Positions 34,029-42,071 of a stretch of 64,000 nt of DNA are shown piece after piece. The notes under the pieces are model-generated. The model was not told where the DNA came from. It worked only from the letters and a program-made list of their open reading frames with translations, and did not search any database. A program made the translations under genes and the position numbers. The stretch is from positions 62,001 through 126,000 of the forward strand of contig JAGBBV010000006.1 of NCBI GenBank assembly GCA_017938315.1. The letters are read 5' to 3'. Origin of the DNA: Lachnospiraceae bacterium (GTDB lineage: Bacteria; Bacillota; Clostridia; Lachnospirales; Lachnospiraceae). Numbering within the stretch: the stretch's first letter is position 1; each line of letters opens with the position of its first letter.

Positions 34029-34984
34029 AGGTTCTCCTTTCCTTCAGTAATAAAGCATTTGCCCTGATATGCAGAGCGAAGCTTCATTTCATGGTGTAGG
34101 GTATTAAGTACCCCTTTTTTATCCGTGCTCCATAATGGGGCAAGCAACAGTTTTCTCGGTGCGTCTCCGGTTACTCTGTGAATCACAATATCCGGACGAA
34201 GCAGTTCAATACAATCAATCAGCGTAACAATATAGTCGTTCTTATCTTTGAAACTGCATATAAAGTCCGGGTTGGCCAGATAGATGTCTGCAAGGTCCGT
34301 CTCTTTTAATATGTGCAGTAACTGCAATTTCACACCCCATATGGGCAAGCTGTTTAAATATGAAACAGATGCCAGCATATCCTCATGAGATTCACCGGGA
34401 AGTCCTAAAATCAAATGGACAATTACCGGAATTTTCCTTGCATGCAAATTGGTAACTGCTTCCTTAAAACAGGAGAGGGGATATCCCCGCCTGATAAAGG
34501 TAGCTGTTTCTTCCTTTATGGTTTGCAGACCAAGTTCCACCCAGATAAATTTGTCGGGATATGATTTCTGCAACTTTTTAAGTAGGTCAAGCACTTCTTT
34601 CGGAAGACAATCCGGTCTTGTGGCAATGGAAATGCCTGCCACTGATTCCTCCGAAAGGGCGGCATCATAGATGGCTTCTAAATGGGAAACAGGTGCGTAA
34701 GTGTTGGTATATGCCTGAAAATAGGCAATGTATTTTGAACCTGTTTTCTTGCCGGATAAGCGTTCCTTGCCGGCGGCAAGTGTTTCTTTTATTTGCTCCG
34801 GGGAAGAAAGTTTTTCGGCAAAGTCGCCGCTTCCGCCACTACTGCAGAAGATGCATCCCCGTGTACCCAGGCTACCGTCTCTGTTAGGACAGGTAAAGCC
34901 TGCATTAAGGGCAATCTTATATAGTTTTTCGCCAAATGTTTCTTGGCAGTAAGCATTCAAGGAATAATAGAGCTTTTTGTCCAT
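34013..34984 (-). CDS. radical SAM protein, TIGR01212/YhcC family
   Basis: A 323-residue radical SAM protein. The N-terminal cluster site CPNRDGSLGTRGCIFC gives C-x9-C-x2-C, the spacing of the YhcC/TIGR01212 group, and is followed by GGSGDF. Substrate unknown; E. coli YhcC is also uncharacterised. The start at ATG 34984 follows the malic enzyme stop by one base, without a clear ribosome site, so translation is probably coupled. A TTG four codons upstream is an alternative. It lies within a malic enzyme, radical SAM, DUF4364 transcript. Confidence 0.87.
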   Translation of the reverse strand: MDKKLYYSLNAYCQETFGEKLYKIALNAGFTCPNRDGSLGTRGCIFCSSGGSGDFAEKLSSPEQIKETLAAGKERLSGKKTGSKYIAYFQAYTNTYAPVSHLEAIYDAALSEESVAGISIATRPDCLPKEVLDLLKKLQKSYPDKFIWVELGLQTIKEETATFIRRGYPLSCFKEAVTNLHARKIPVIVHLILGLPGESHEDMLASVSYLNSLPIWGVKLQLLHILKETDLADIYLANPDFICSFKDKNDYIVTLIDCIELLRPDIVIHRVTGDAPRKLLLAPLWSTDKKGVLNTLHHEMKLRSAYQGKCFITEGKENLWQSP

Positions 34985-34985
34985 A

Positions 34986-36140
34986 TTAGCGAACAATGTG
35001 TGCTTTTACAGCTTCGGCTACAGCATCAGCTACCTGAGGGTCAAATGCTTCCGGCATTATATTATCTTCATTTAATTTGTCATCCGGTACCAAAGATGCA
35101 AGCGCATTTGCAGCAGCAAGTTTCATGTCCTCTGTAATCTGCGGTGCGCGTCCTTCTAAAGCACCCTTAAAGATACCGGGGAAAGCTACCACGTTATTAA
35201 TCTGGTTGGGAAAATCACTTCTTCCGGTTCCCACGATTCGTGCACCGGCTTTCTTTGCAACATCAGGCATGATTTCCGGTACGGGATTGGAGAGTGCAAA
35301 AATGATGGCATCTTTGTTCATGGAAGAAACCATTTCTTCATTTACTACACCGGGAGCAGAAACACCCACAAAGATGTCTGCGCCCTTCAAAGCGTCTGCA
35401 AGTAAGCCGCTTTCATTATTTGGGTTAGTAGTTTCAGCCATTTTCTGCTTCATCCAGTTTAAATCCGTTCTGGATTTGGAAATAATACCTTTGGTATCGC
35501 ACATCAGTATATTGGTAAATCCGTAGGTCAGTAAAAGTTTGGTGATGGCCACGCCGGCACTTCCCGCACCGTTTATGACAACCTTACAGTTTTCTTTCTG
35601 TTTTCCTACAATTTTCAGTGAATTGATAATTCCGGCAAGAACAACGATGGCAGTACCATGCTGATCATCGTGGAACACAGGAATATCAAGGATTTCTTTC
35701 AAGCGTTCTTCAATTTCAAAGCATCTGGGAGCGCTGATATCCTCTAAGTTAATCCCTCCAAATCCCGGAGCAAGATAGGTAACGGTTTTGATGATTTCCT
35801 CCGTATCCTGTGTATCAAGACAAATCGGTACAGCATTCACACCACCGAATTCTTTGAAAAGTACGGCTTTTCCTTCCATAACAGGCATAGCAGCATGGGG
35901 ACCGATATTTCCAAGTCCAAGTACTGCACTTCCATCGGAAACAACCGCAACAGTATTGGCTTTCATGGTATAAGTGTAAGCAGCTTCTTTATTTTCTGCA
36001 ATGACTTTGCAGGGCTCGGCAACGCCGGGGGTGTAAGCAAGGGATAAGTCCTCTCTTGTTTTAACGGGGGATTTGGAAACGGTCTCTAATTTGCCGTTCC
36101 ATTGTTCGTGGAGCATAAGTGCTTTTTCGTTGGTAGTCAT
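34986..36140 (-). CDS. NAD(P)-dependent malic enzyme
   Basis: A 384-residue short-form bacterial malic enzyme. Motifs: SLAYTPGVAEPCK at the N-terminus, VSDGSAVLGLGNIG for nucleotide binding, LEDISAPRCFEIE and FHDDQHGTA for metal and malate binding, and a second Rossmann region VVINGAGSAGVAI. It decarboxylates malate to pyruvate with reduction of NAD or NADP. AGGAGAAACC precedes ATG 36140, whereas a longer frame from 36248 would read through the promoter. Its own promoter lies at 36193-36221. One base separates its stop from the radical SAM start. Confidence 0.93.
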   Translation of the reverse strand: MTTNEKALMLHEQWNGKLETVSKSPVKTREDLSLAYTPGVAEPCKVIAENKEAAYTYTMKANTVAVVSDGSAVLGLGNIGPHAAMPVMEGKAVLFKEFGGVNAVPICLDTQDTEEIIKTVTYLAPGFGGINLEDISAPRCFEIEERLKEILDIPVFHDDQHGTAIVVLAGIINSLKIVGKQKENCKVVINGAGSAGVAITKLLLTYGFTNILMCDTKGIISKSRTDLNWMKQKMAETTNPNNESGLLADALKGADIFVGVSAPGVVNEEMVSSMNKDAIIFALSNPVPEIMPDVAKKAGARIVGTGRSDFPNQINNVVAFPGIFKGALEGRAPQITEDMKLAAANALASLVPDDKLNEDNIMPEAFDPQVADAVAEAVKAHIVR

Positions 36141-36192
36141 ATGGTTTCTCCTCTTTATATTCATCTTTTTATTAATCAATACAACACTATAT

Positions 36193-36221
36193 ATTCTATA
36201 ATAATTAAACTGCCTGTGCAA
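36193..36221 (-). promoter_or_regulatory. SigA-type promoter for malic enzyme operon
   Basis: On the minus strand: TTGCAC (36221-36216), 17 bp, TAGAAT (36198-36193), 53 bp before ATG 36140. Confidence 0.6.
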
Positions 36222-36237
36222 GATAAAACCGATGTAT

Positions 36238-36996
36238 TTACCAGACAATAGTTTGCAGGGCTTCCGTTAACCGCTTGGCAATAAAAGGGTTTATTTTAAC
36301 GGTCACACCGGTAGTAAGTTCTATTTTAAAATGAGAGTGCTTCCGGTAATAGGCAAGATTAATAAGGGTATTGTCATTTACAAGAAACATATGGGTGTAC
36401 ATGGCAATCTGGTCATAAAAATTAATCATGTCCGTCTGGAAGGTGACTGGTTCTTTGTCTTTTAAATAAACAGTGGTAAAGACGCCTTTGGTGGTTGCAT
36501 AGATAATGTCATCTTCAAGAACATAGAAAGTTCCTTCTTTAGAGCGGAGCTCGATGGTAGGTGTTTTCTTCGAAAATTCTCCCAGTGCATGCTCAATCAT
36601 TTGTGATAGTTCAGCTGCCTTAATTGGTTTTTGCATGTGCAATAAATTGCCGGGACAAGGAGAGAGTGCCTGTAATTGTTCCAGATAGTTTACCTTGGAA
36701 GAACACAGGACAATAGGGGCAGTGACACCTTTGTCAATCAGAAAAAGTGCCAGAGATAGCCCACCGTTTATGCCTTTGCTATTTGTTGTAGCATCTGTAG
36801 GATTTAGTTCGGTGACACTCGTGTCAATTAGATACAAATCATACATAAGGGGCTTGTTTATTAAGGCTTCAATATTACCGAAATAATCAGCATAGAAGGC
36901 TCCATCCGTATTTTTTCGTTTGTCTGCTTCGCGACCCAGCAGACGCTCTGTCTGTTTTCTGTCCGCAATATTATCATCACATACCGCAATATGCAT
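36238..36996 (-). CDS. response regulator with LytTR-like output domain
   Basis: A 252-residue regulator. Receiver domain about 1-140 with acidic Asp7/Asp8 and the likely phospho-acceptor Asp58 in YLIDTS. A loop of about 20 residues after that Asp is longer than usual (TELNPTDATTNSKGINGG). The C-terminal half (about 150-250) resembles a LytTR domain (EDDIIYATTKGVFTTVYL and MFLVNDNTLINL). GGGAGGG precedes ATG. No kinase lies next to it, so it is an orphan, or its kinase is elsewhere. It stands upstream of the malic enzyme gene on the same strand, which has its own promoter. Confidence 0.8.
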   Translation of the reverse strand: MHIAVCDDNIADRKQTERLLGREADKRKNTDGAFYADYFGNIEALINKPLMYDLYLIDTSVTELNPTDATTNSKGINGGLSLALFLIDKGVTAPIVLCSSKVNYLEQLQALSPCPGNLLHMQKPIKAAELSQMIEHALGEFSKKTPTIELRSKEGTFYVLEDDIIYATTKGVFTTVYLKDKEPVTFQTDMINFYDQIAMYTHMFLVNDNTLINLAYYRKHSHFKIELTTGVTVKINPFIAKRLTEALQTIVW

Positions 36997-37043
36997 GGTA
37001 TTCCCTCCCGTTTCAAACCGGTTTTATCCCCAAAAGAAAGAAA

Positions 37044-37065
37044 AAGCTGCAAAAAATTGCAGCTT
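37044..37065 (-). terminator. intrinsic terminator of the DUF1294 gene
   Basis: AAGCTGCAA (37044-37052) pairs with TTGCAGCTT (37057-37065), 4-nt loop. A T-rich tail (TTTCTTTCTTTT) follows on the minus strand. Confidence 0.85.
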
Positions 37066-37072
37066 AAGAAGA

Positions 37073-37366
37073 CTACATAATAGCAATTGTATAAGGACCG
37101 TTTAAGAATGCAATTACTAAAATAATTTGAACTGCTAAAATAAACGGCATCCCATAGACAAAGTACCAGTGTCTTGTTTTATGACGGAAGATATGCATAC
37201 CTAAAATAGAACCGATGCTTCCGCCAATGATTGCAACGATAAAAAGGGTTGCTTCCGGAATCCGGAAGGCCCTCTTTTTCGCTTTATGCTTATCGATGCC
37301 CATGAGGGCAAATCCGATGATATTTACAATTACAAAGTAAGCAATAAGTAAAGTAATTACGCCCAT
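37073..37366 (-). CDS. DUF1294 family small membrane protein
   Basis: A 97-residue protein with three hydrophobic segments (about 4-22, 42-60, 76-92). The first loop carries MGIDKHKAKKRAFRIPEATL and then GGSIGSILGMHIFRHKT, which is the DUF1294 pattern. Function unknown; located in the membrane. It lies 23 bp downstream of argG on the same strand and is followed by a terminator, so it is probably cotranscribed with argG by position only. Confidence 0.88.
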   Translation of the reverse strand: MGVITLLIAYFVIVNIIGFALMGIDKHKAKKRAFRIPEATLFIVAIIGGSIGSILGMHIFRHKTRHWYFVYGMPFILAVQIILVIAFLNGPYTIAIM

Positions 37367-37389
37367 GGTAATCCTTTCTGGTTTACAAA

Positions 37390-38607
37390 TTACAGTTCAC
37401 CGCGCTCCTGCATTTTCATTGCACGTACTTTGGTAGAAAGACCAAAGAGGTTAATGAAGCCTTCTGCATCATGGTGGTCATATAAATCACCTGTTGTAAA
37501 GGAAGCAATGCTTTCATTGTACAGTGAATAAGGAGAAGTAGTACCTGCCTTAATAATGTTACCTTTGTAAAGTTTGAACTTCACTTCGCCTGTTACATAC
37601 TGCTGAGTGGATTCGATGAATGCCTGAACAGCTTCACGGAGAGGTGTAAACCATTTTCCTTCGTAAACAATCTGAGCAAGCTTGTTACCCATATCCATCT
37701 TGGTTGCATATGTATCACGGTCGAGGATTAATTCCTCTAACTGCTGATGTGCTTCATAAAGAATGGTTCCGCCGGGTGTTTCATAAACGCCACGGGACTT
37801 CATACCAACAACACGGTTTTCAACGATATCGATGATACCAACACCATGCTTTCCGCCTAATTTGTTCAGTTCGCGGATAATATCGGAAACTTTCATTTTC
37901 TTTCCGTTTACGGATGTGGGAACACCCTTTTCAAAAGTCATGGTTACATATTCGCCTTCTTCCGGAGCCTTTTCGGGTGTTACGCCGAGAACAAGTAAGT
38001 GTTCGTAGTTGGGCTCGTTAGCAGGGTCTTCCAGTTCAAGACCTTCATGGCTGATGTGCCAGATGTTACGGTCACGGCTGTAGCTGGAATCTGCAGAGAA
38101 GGGAAGGTCAATGCCATGTGCCTTACAATATTCGATTTCAGATTCACGGGAATCCATGGTCCACTTTTCATTTCTCCAAGCAGCGATAATCTTAAGGTCG
38201 GGAGCAAGTGCTTTGATACCCAGTTCGAAACGGATCTGGTCATTTCCCTTACCTGTAGCACCGTGACAGATGGCAACAGCGCCTTCCTTACGTGCGATTT
38301 CTACAAGCTTCTTAGCGATAAGAGGTCTTGCCATGGATGTACCTAATAAATATTTGTTTTCATAAATTGCGTGTGCCTGTACACAAGGTACTACATATTC
38401 GTCACAGAATTCATCTGTTACGTCAAGAATGTATAATTTTTCTGCACCACAGAATTTTGCTCTTTCGTGAAGTCCGTCAAGTTCTTCTTCCTGTCCACAG
38501 TCGATGCAGACACAAACAACTTCATAATCAAAGTTTTCTTTTAACCAAGGGATGATAGCAGTAGTATCAAGTCCGCCTGAATACGCCAAAATTACTTTTT
38601 CTTTCAT
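37390..38607 (-). CDS. argG: argininosuccinate synthase
   Basis: A 405-residue enzyme joining citrulline and aspartate with ATP to argininosuccinate. The P-loop-like AYSGGLDTT at the N-terminus, GATGKGNDQIRFE, and YSRDRNIWHISHEG are signature stretches. Length is normal. GGAGG lies 8 nt before ATG 38607; a longer frame to 38697 runs into the promoter. It is divergent from argC, sharing a 287-bp control region with TGCATA palindromes. argF and argH are not in this window. Confidence 0.96.
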   Translation of the reverse strand: MKEKVILAYSGGLDTTAIIPWLKENFDYEVVCVCIDCGQEEELDGLHERAKFCGAEKLYILDVTDEFCDEYVVPCVQAHAIYENKYLLGTSMARPLIAKKLVEIARKEGAVAICHGATGKGNDQIRFELGIKALAPDLKIIAAWRNEKWTMDSRESEIEYCKAHGIDLPFSADSSYSRDRNIWHISHEGLELEDPANEPNYEHLLVLGVTPEKAPEEGEYVTMTFEKGVPTSVNGKKMKVSDIIRELNKLGGKHGVGIIDIVENRVVGMKSRGVYETPGGTILYEAHQQLEELILDRDTYATKMDMGNKLAQIVYEGKWFTPLREAVQAFIESTQQYVTGEVKFKLYKGNIIKAGTTSPYSLYNESIASFTTGDLYDHHDAEGFINLFGLSTKVRAMKMQERGEL

Positions 38608-38654
38608 GATTAATGCCTCCATAATTAACATACAATATTGCTTCGACAAGGCAT

Positions 38655-38683
38655 AATATACTACAGTTCCAATGAAAATGCAA
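38655..38683 (-). promoter_or_regulatory. argG promoter
   Basis: On the minus strand: TTGCAT (38683-38678), 17 bp, TATATT (38660-38655), 48 bp before the start codon. Confidence 0.65.
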
Positions 38684-38744
38684 TACCTTTTTTGCATATT
38701 TAAAAAATATTTCTTTATTTTTTTGCATAAAAATGAAAAAATGC

Positions 38745-38782
38745 TTGCATATTATGCATAAAAGATGTATAGTTATGCATAA
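38745..38782 (+). promoter_or_regulatory. argC promoter with candidate ArgR operators
   Basis: TTGCAT (38745-38750), 17 bp, TATAGT (38768-38773). The perfect palindrome TGCATATTATGCA (38746-38758) overlaps the -35 and TTATGCATAA (38773-38782) overlaps the -10 edge. Related TTGCATA runs occur at 38692-38698 and 38723-38729 in the shared argG/argC region. ArgR boxes are AT-rich palindromes in such positions; the exact match to an ArgR consensus is only partial. Confidence 0.5.
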
Positions 38783-38806
38783 AGTAACATGGAAGAGTGT
38801 TTCTAT

Positions 38807-38902
38807 ATGAAAGAGGTTGAGATTTCTGCACTGAAAGAGTATATTAAATTTGTGTGCAAAGAATTGCATATAAATAAGGAAAGGATGAAGAAAAATGAGT
38901 AA
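38807..38902 (+). CDS. possible 31-residue ORF overlapping the argC start
   Basis: ATG 38807 to TAA 38900-38902, with GGAAGAG about 11 nt upstream. The peptide (starts MKEVEISALKEYI, ends KKNE) would be helical and charged. It ends 8 bp inside argC in another frame, so translating it could couple to argC. It has no arginine codon run of the attenuator kind (a single AGG). I do not recognise it; it may be chance. Confidence 0.3.
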   Translation: MKEVEISALKEYIKFVCKELHINKERMKKNE

Positions 38903-39848
38903 GAAAACAAAGATTTTTATTGATGGAAGTGAAGGAACAACAGGACTTAGAATATATGAGAGATTTGAAGGAAGAGATGATATTGAATTATTAAAGATAG
39001 ATTCAGAACTCAGAAAGGATGTAAACGAGAGAAAGCGTCTGATTAATGAATCGGATATTACATTCCTCTGTCTTCCCGATGTGGCAGCAAAGGAATCTGT
39101 ATCCTTGGTTGAAAATGAAAATGTGGTGATTATTGATACTTCTACCGCGCACAGAACAGAAGAGGGCTGGGCCTATGGTTTTCCGGAATTATCAAAGAAG
39201 CATAAGGAAGCAATTAAAACCGGTAAAAGAATCGCAGTTCCCGGATGTTATGCAACAGGATTTATTTCCTTAGTATATCCTATGGTGGCAGAAGGTATTA
39301 TGCCTGCAGATTATCCGGTCAGTGCCTTTGGACTTTCCGGTTACAGCGGAGCAGGAAAGAAGGTCATTGCTGCTTATGAAGCTGATGAGCGTCCCGCAGA
39401 TTACGATGCTCCCAGGGAATATGCACTTACCCAGCAGCACAAGCATTTAAAAGAAATGAAGAAGATTTCCGGTCTTGTGAGGGAACCGCTGTTTTCTCCT
39501 ATTATATGTGATTACTATAGCGGTATGGTAATGAGCGTGCCGTTATACACCCATATGTTAAATAAGGTACATACCGTAGAAGAAGTGCATGCCGCACTCA
39601 GTAAGTTCTACGAAGGACAGAAATTTGTAAAGGTAATGCCCCTTGACGCGCAGGCGGGTGAAGGCAATATGCTGGCAGGAAATGCCTGCTCGGGCTGGGA
39701 CGGCCTTAAGATTTTTGTTACCGGAAATGAAGAGAGAATCGTGCTTTCTTCCCAGTTTGACAACTTGGGTAAAGGGGCATCCGGTGCTGCTATCCAGTGT
39801 CTGAATATTGTGCTTGGATGTGAAGAAGAGAAAGGACTTGTGCTGTAG
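38895..39848 (+). CDS. argC: N-acetyl-gamma-glutamyl-phosphate reductase, type 2
   Basis: A 317-residue NADPH-dependent reductase for the third step of arginine synthesis. It is the short type 2 form: IFIDGSEGTTGLRIYERF at the start, a Rossmann fold, the active cysteine in AVPGCYATGF (near residue 117), and GLSGYSGAGKK. AAAGGATG precedes the ATG. It is divergent from argG. The next arginine genes, argJ-argB-argD, which commonly follow argC directly, start 17 kb downstream in this window. Confidence 0.95.
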   Translation: MSKKTKIFIDGSEGTTGLRIYERFEGRDDIELLKIDSELRKDVNERKRLINESDITFLCLPDVAAKESVSLVENENVVIIDTSTAHRTEEGWAYGFPELSKKHKEAIKTGKRIAVPGCYATGFISLVYPMVAEGIMPADYPVSAFGLSGYSGAGKKVIAAYEADERPADYDAPREYALTQQHKHLKEMKKISGLVREPLFSPIICDYYSGMVMSVPLYTHMLNKVHTVEEVHAALSKFYEGQKFVKVMPLDAQAGEGNMLAGNACSGWDGLKIFVTGNEERIVLSSQFDNLGKGASGAAIQCLNIVLGCEEEKGLVL

Positions 39849-39880
39849 GATAGATTCCTGCGTGGCTTAAAAACAGAATT

Positions 39881-40489
39881 ATGAAATATGACATAAGTAA
39901 ATGGGAATGGACAAGAGAACCTGCAGATTATACCATTTCCAAAGAGAAAATTGAAATTGTGACAAACCCCTACAGTGATTTGTGGCAAAGGACATATTAT
40001 CATTTTAGAAATGACAATGCTCCTGTTTTGCAAATGGAGACAGATGAAAAGTATTTTTCGTTTACAGTGAAAACACAGTTTGAGAGTAAGCACAGATTTG
40101 ACCAATGTGGTATTGTTATGTACCTTAACAGCGAGAATTGGCTGAAGGGGTCTATAGAATATGAAAATGACAGATTTCAGCATCTGGGAAGTGTAGTAAC
40201 CAACAATGGATATTCCGATTGGGCAACCACAGAAATAGACGCAAACATTAAATCTATGTGGTATAGATTTAGCAGAAGAGAAGATGATTACTGTATCGAA
40301 TGCTCAGAAGACGGAAGCGTGTTCAAACAGATGCGTGTATGTCATATGTGGCAAGGAGATAAGACAATCCGGTTTGGCATTTATGCATGTAGTCCGGAAG
40401 ATTCTTCCTTTAAAGCCACATTCACGAATATGGAAATTACGGAATGTAAATGGCTTGCCCATGATGGACAGAAACCGGATGCAGAGTAA
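39881..40489 (+). CDS. DUF1349 family protein (concanavalin-like fold)
   Basis: A 202-residue soluble protein matching DUF1349, a beta-sandwich family related to concanavalin-type lectin/glucanase folds. Landmarks are TNPYSDLWQRTYYHF, a QCGIVMYLNSENWLKGSIEY stretch and SVVTNNGYSDWAT. No signal peptide. Family members are sometimes annotated as regulation-of-enolase-like, with no firm function. It lies 32 bp after argC without a clear ribosome site, so it may be read from the argC transcript. Confidence 0.82.
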   Translation: MKYDISKWEWTREPADYTISKEKIEIVTNPYSDLWQRTYYHFRNDNAPVLQMETDEKYFSFTVKTQFESKHRFDQCGIVMYLNSENWLKGSIEYENDRFQHLGSVVTNNGYSDWATTEIDANIKSMWYRFSRREDDYCIECSEDGSVFKQMRVCHMWQGDKTIRFGIYACSPEDSSFKATFTNMEITECKWLAHDGQKPDAE

Positions 40490-40515
40490 ACACTAAATTT
40501 GATGGAGACTATTCT

Positions 40516-40752
40516 ATGAAAAATAAACAGAAAAAAGAGCCCTGGAGAATTATTGTCTTTATCTTTGCTGTAATGTTTATTATAACTATGTGGATAAAGA
40601 AGGGCATTGTTGACATCTATACTTCTATGCCGGCAGAACAGGTTATTCCGCTTATAGTCACAACGATAGCAGTTTCACTGATGAAAGTTGTTGCTATTGC
40701 GGGCGGAATTTTGCTGCTTAAATGGATTGTTGGAAGATTCGCAAAGAAGTAA
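40516..40752 (+). CDS. small two-helix membrane protein, hypothetical
   Basis: A 78-residue protein with a basic start (MKNKQKKE), two hydrophobic segments (about 11-27 and 42-68) and a short basic end. GGAG lies 9 nt before the ATG. I do not recognise a family. It follows the DUF1349 gene by 26 bp and precedes a 467-bp gap holding the hairpin repeats. Confidence 0.6.
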   Translation: MKNKQKKEPWRIIVFIFAVMFIITMWIKKGIVDIYTSMPAEQVIPLIVTTIAVSLMKVVAIAGGILLLKWIVGRFAKK

Positions 40753-40854
40753 GCTGATTGAATGTTTTTACGAAAGAACAAAAAAGGAAATAATCGAAAC
40801 CTAGTCCTGTTTTTTAGATGAATAATAGAAAATTTTGAAGTGTTCTAAGAATTT

Positions 40855-41024
40855 ATGGGCATATGGAGAAAAAGAGAGTGCCACTGCCCACACTTTAGTG
40901 GATTCTGTGGGCACTAGACGAGAGAAATTTTACTATTGCCCATGACATTTCATTATTTAGCATTTTGGGGAGATGAAACATGACTTTATGGGCAGTAGAA
41001 GAGAAAAAATCTACCCATGCCCAT
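40855..41024. repeat. cluster of three hairpin repeats (ATGGGCA ... TGCCCAT)
   Basis: Three related units at 40855-40890, 40907-40943 and 40988-41024. Each opens with (A/G)TGGGCA, has a purine-rich GAGAAA centre, and closes with TGCCCA(T/C). The third is the most regular: ATGGGCA-GTAGA ... TCTAC-CCA-TGCCCAT, a 12-bp stem with a 3-nt bulge and 10-nt loop. The stems differ in inner sequence. They fill most of the 467-bp gene-free gap between the small membrane protein and the tam-like gene, and I see no coding frame there. A fourth copy lies at 25013-25048. Confidence 0.75.
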
Positions 41025-41159
41025 TTTATAAGAACATTTTTTGGAGTTATGTCAATCATGCAGAAAAATGGTTTGCGAAGAGACTGTGGTTAGTGCCTAT
41101 CTGAAACAATCATGTGGTAGAAAAATGAACAAATCCACAACATCTTAAACAATATAGCA

Positions 41160-41202
41160 TATAGACTTTGAAGAGGGTCTATAGACACTACTACTATATA
41201 AT
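41160..41202 (+). promoter_or_regulatory. candidate promoter with inverted repeat before the methyltransferase gene
   Basis: TAGAC (41162-41166) and GTCTA (41177-41181) form an inverted repeat around TTGAAG (41168-41173), a possible -35. TACTAT (41192-41197), 18 bp on, is a possible -10; TATAAT at 41197-41202 is stronger but too distant. A regulator binding here is inference only. Confidence 0.35.
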
Positions 41203-41219
41203 ACGGGGAGGACTGGTTG

Positions 41220-41993
41220 ATGGAGAATAAATGGGATTCTGAAAAGTATTTGAAGTTTGAGAAAGAGAGAACCCAGCCGGCAATTGATTTAATCAGACGA
41301 GTGGAAGGGCGAAATGTGTCGTCAGTTCTTGATGTTGGATGCGGTCCGGGGAACAGTTCTGCTGTGATAAAGAATATATTTCCAAATGCGGATATATTGG
41401 GAATTGATTTTTCTTCTGACATGATAGAAAGAGCAAGAAAGGATTATACGGATATAGCCTTTGAACAGTGGGATGTGGATGTGTTTACCGAAGAAACCAG
41501 CCAAAAATTTGATTTAATCTTTTCAAACGCTTGTCTTCAGTGGCTTCCTGATCAGTTTAAGACCATCAAAAATCTTTATAAACTTTTGAGTGACAGTGGA
41601 ATTATGGCAATTCAGATTCCTTGTAATTTTGATGAGCCGATTCATCATCTGATTAATAAAGTAGTTACTGGAAAGAAGTGGAAAACAGTTATAGAGCATC
41701 AAAGAAATTATGTTATGGGCACTGTTGAAGAGTACTTTAATGTTATTTCTGATTTGTCTGAAGAATTTGATATCTGGACAACTACTTACCATCATGTGCT
41801 TCCGTCACATGAGGCAATTTGGTCTTGGTACGAGGGAACTGGATTAAGACCTTATCTTTCTCAAATTGATGATTCAATGAAGGATGAATTTAAGAAAGAT
41901 ATTATGGAAGAAATTAGAGAAAATTATCCTTTGCAGAAGAACAATAAAGTAATCTTTAATTTTCCACGATTGTTTTTTATAGTTGAAAAATAA
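41220..41993 (+). CDS. trans-aconitate 2-methyltransferase-like SAM methyltransferase
   Basis: A 257-residue class I methyltransferase resembling E. coli Tam along its length. Landmarks: an ERTQPAIDLI lead, the SAM-binding LDVGCGPGNSS, GIDFSSDMIERAR, FDLIFSNACLQWLPD and the QIPCNFDEPIHHL region. Tam methylates trans-aconitate, a spontaneous by-product of cis-aconitate. GGGGAGG lies 9 nt before ATG 41220. It is the first gene of the accessory block between argC and argJ. Confidence 0.85.
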   Translation: MENKWDSEKYLKFEKERTQPAIDLIRRVEGRNVSSVLDVGCGPGNSSAVIKNIFPNADILGIDFSSDMIERARKDYTDIAFEQWDVDVFTEETSQKFDLIFSNACLQWLPDQFKTIKNLYKLLSDSGIMAIQIPCNFDEPIHHLINKVVTGKKWKTVIEHQRNYVMGTVEEYFNVISDLSEEFDIWTTTYHHVLPSHEAIWSWYEGTGLRPYLSQIDDSMKDEFKKDIMEEIRENYPLQKNNKVIFNFPRLFFIVEK

Positions 41994-42071
41994 TACTTGT
42001 CTTTGAAAAAATCAGATTTTCGGAAATTCCAAATTGTAGGGAACAGAAAATGTGACTTAGGTGGTGTAATG

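Noticed and set aside
39608..40183. 191-codon minus-strand frame over argC and DUF1349
   Set aside because: Antisense to two real genes, spans their junction, no start signals.
40753..41219. Gene-free gap considered as a mobile element or tRNA-linked attachment site
   Set aside because: No transposase, integrase, terminal repeats of an insertion sequence, or tRNA cloverleaf could be seen; only the hairpin repeats and a possible promoter.
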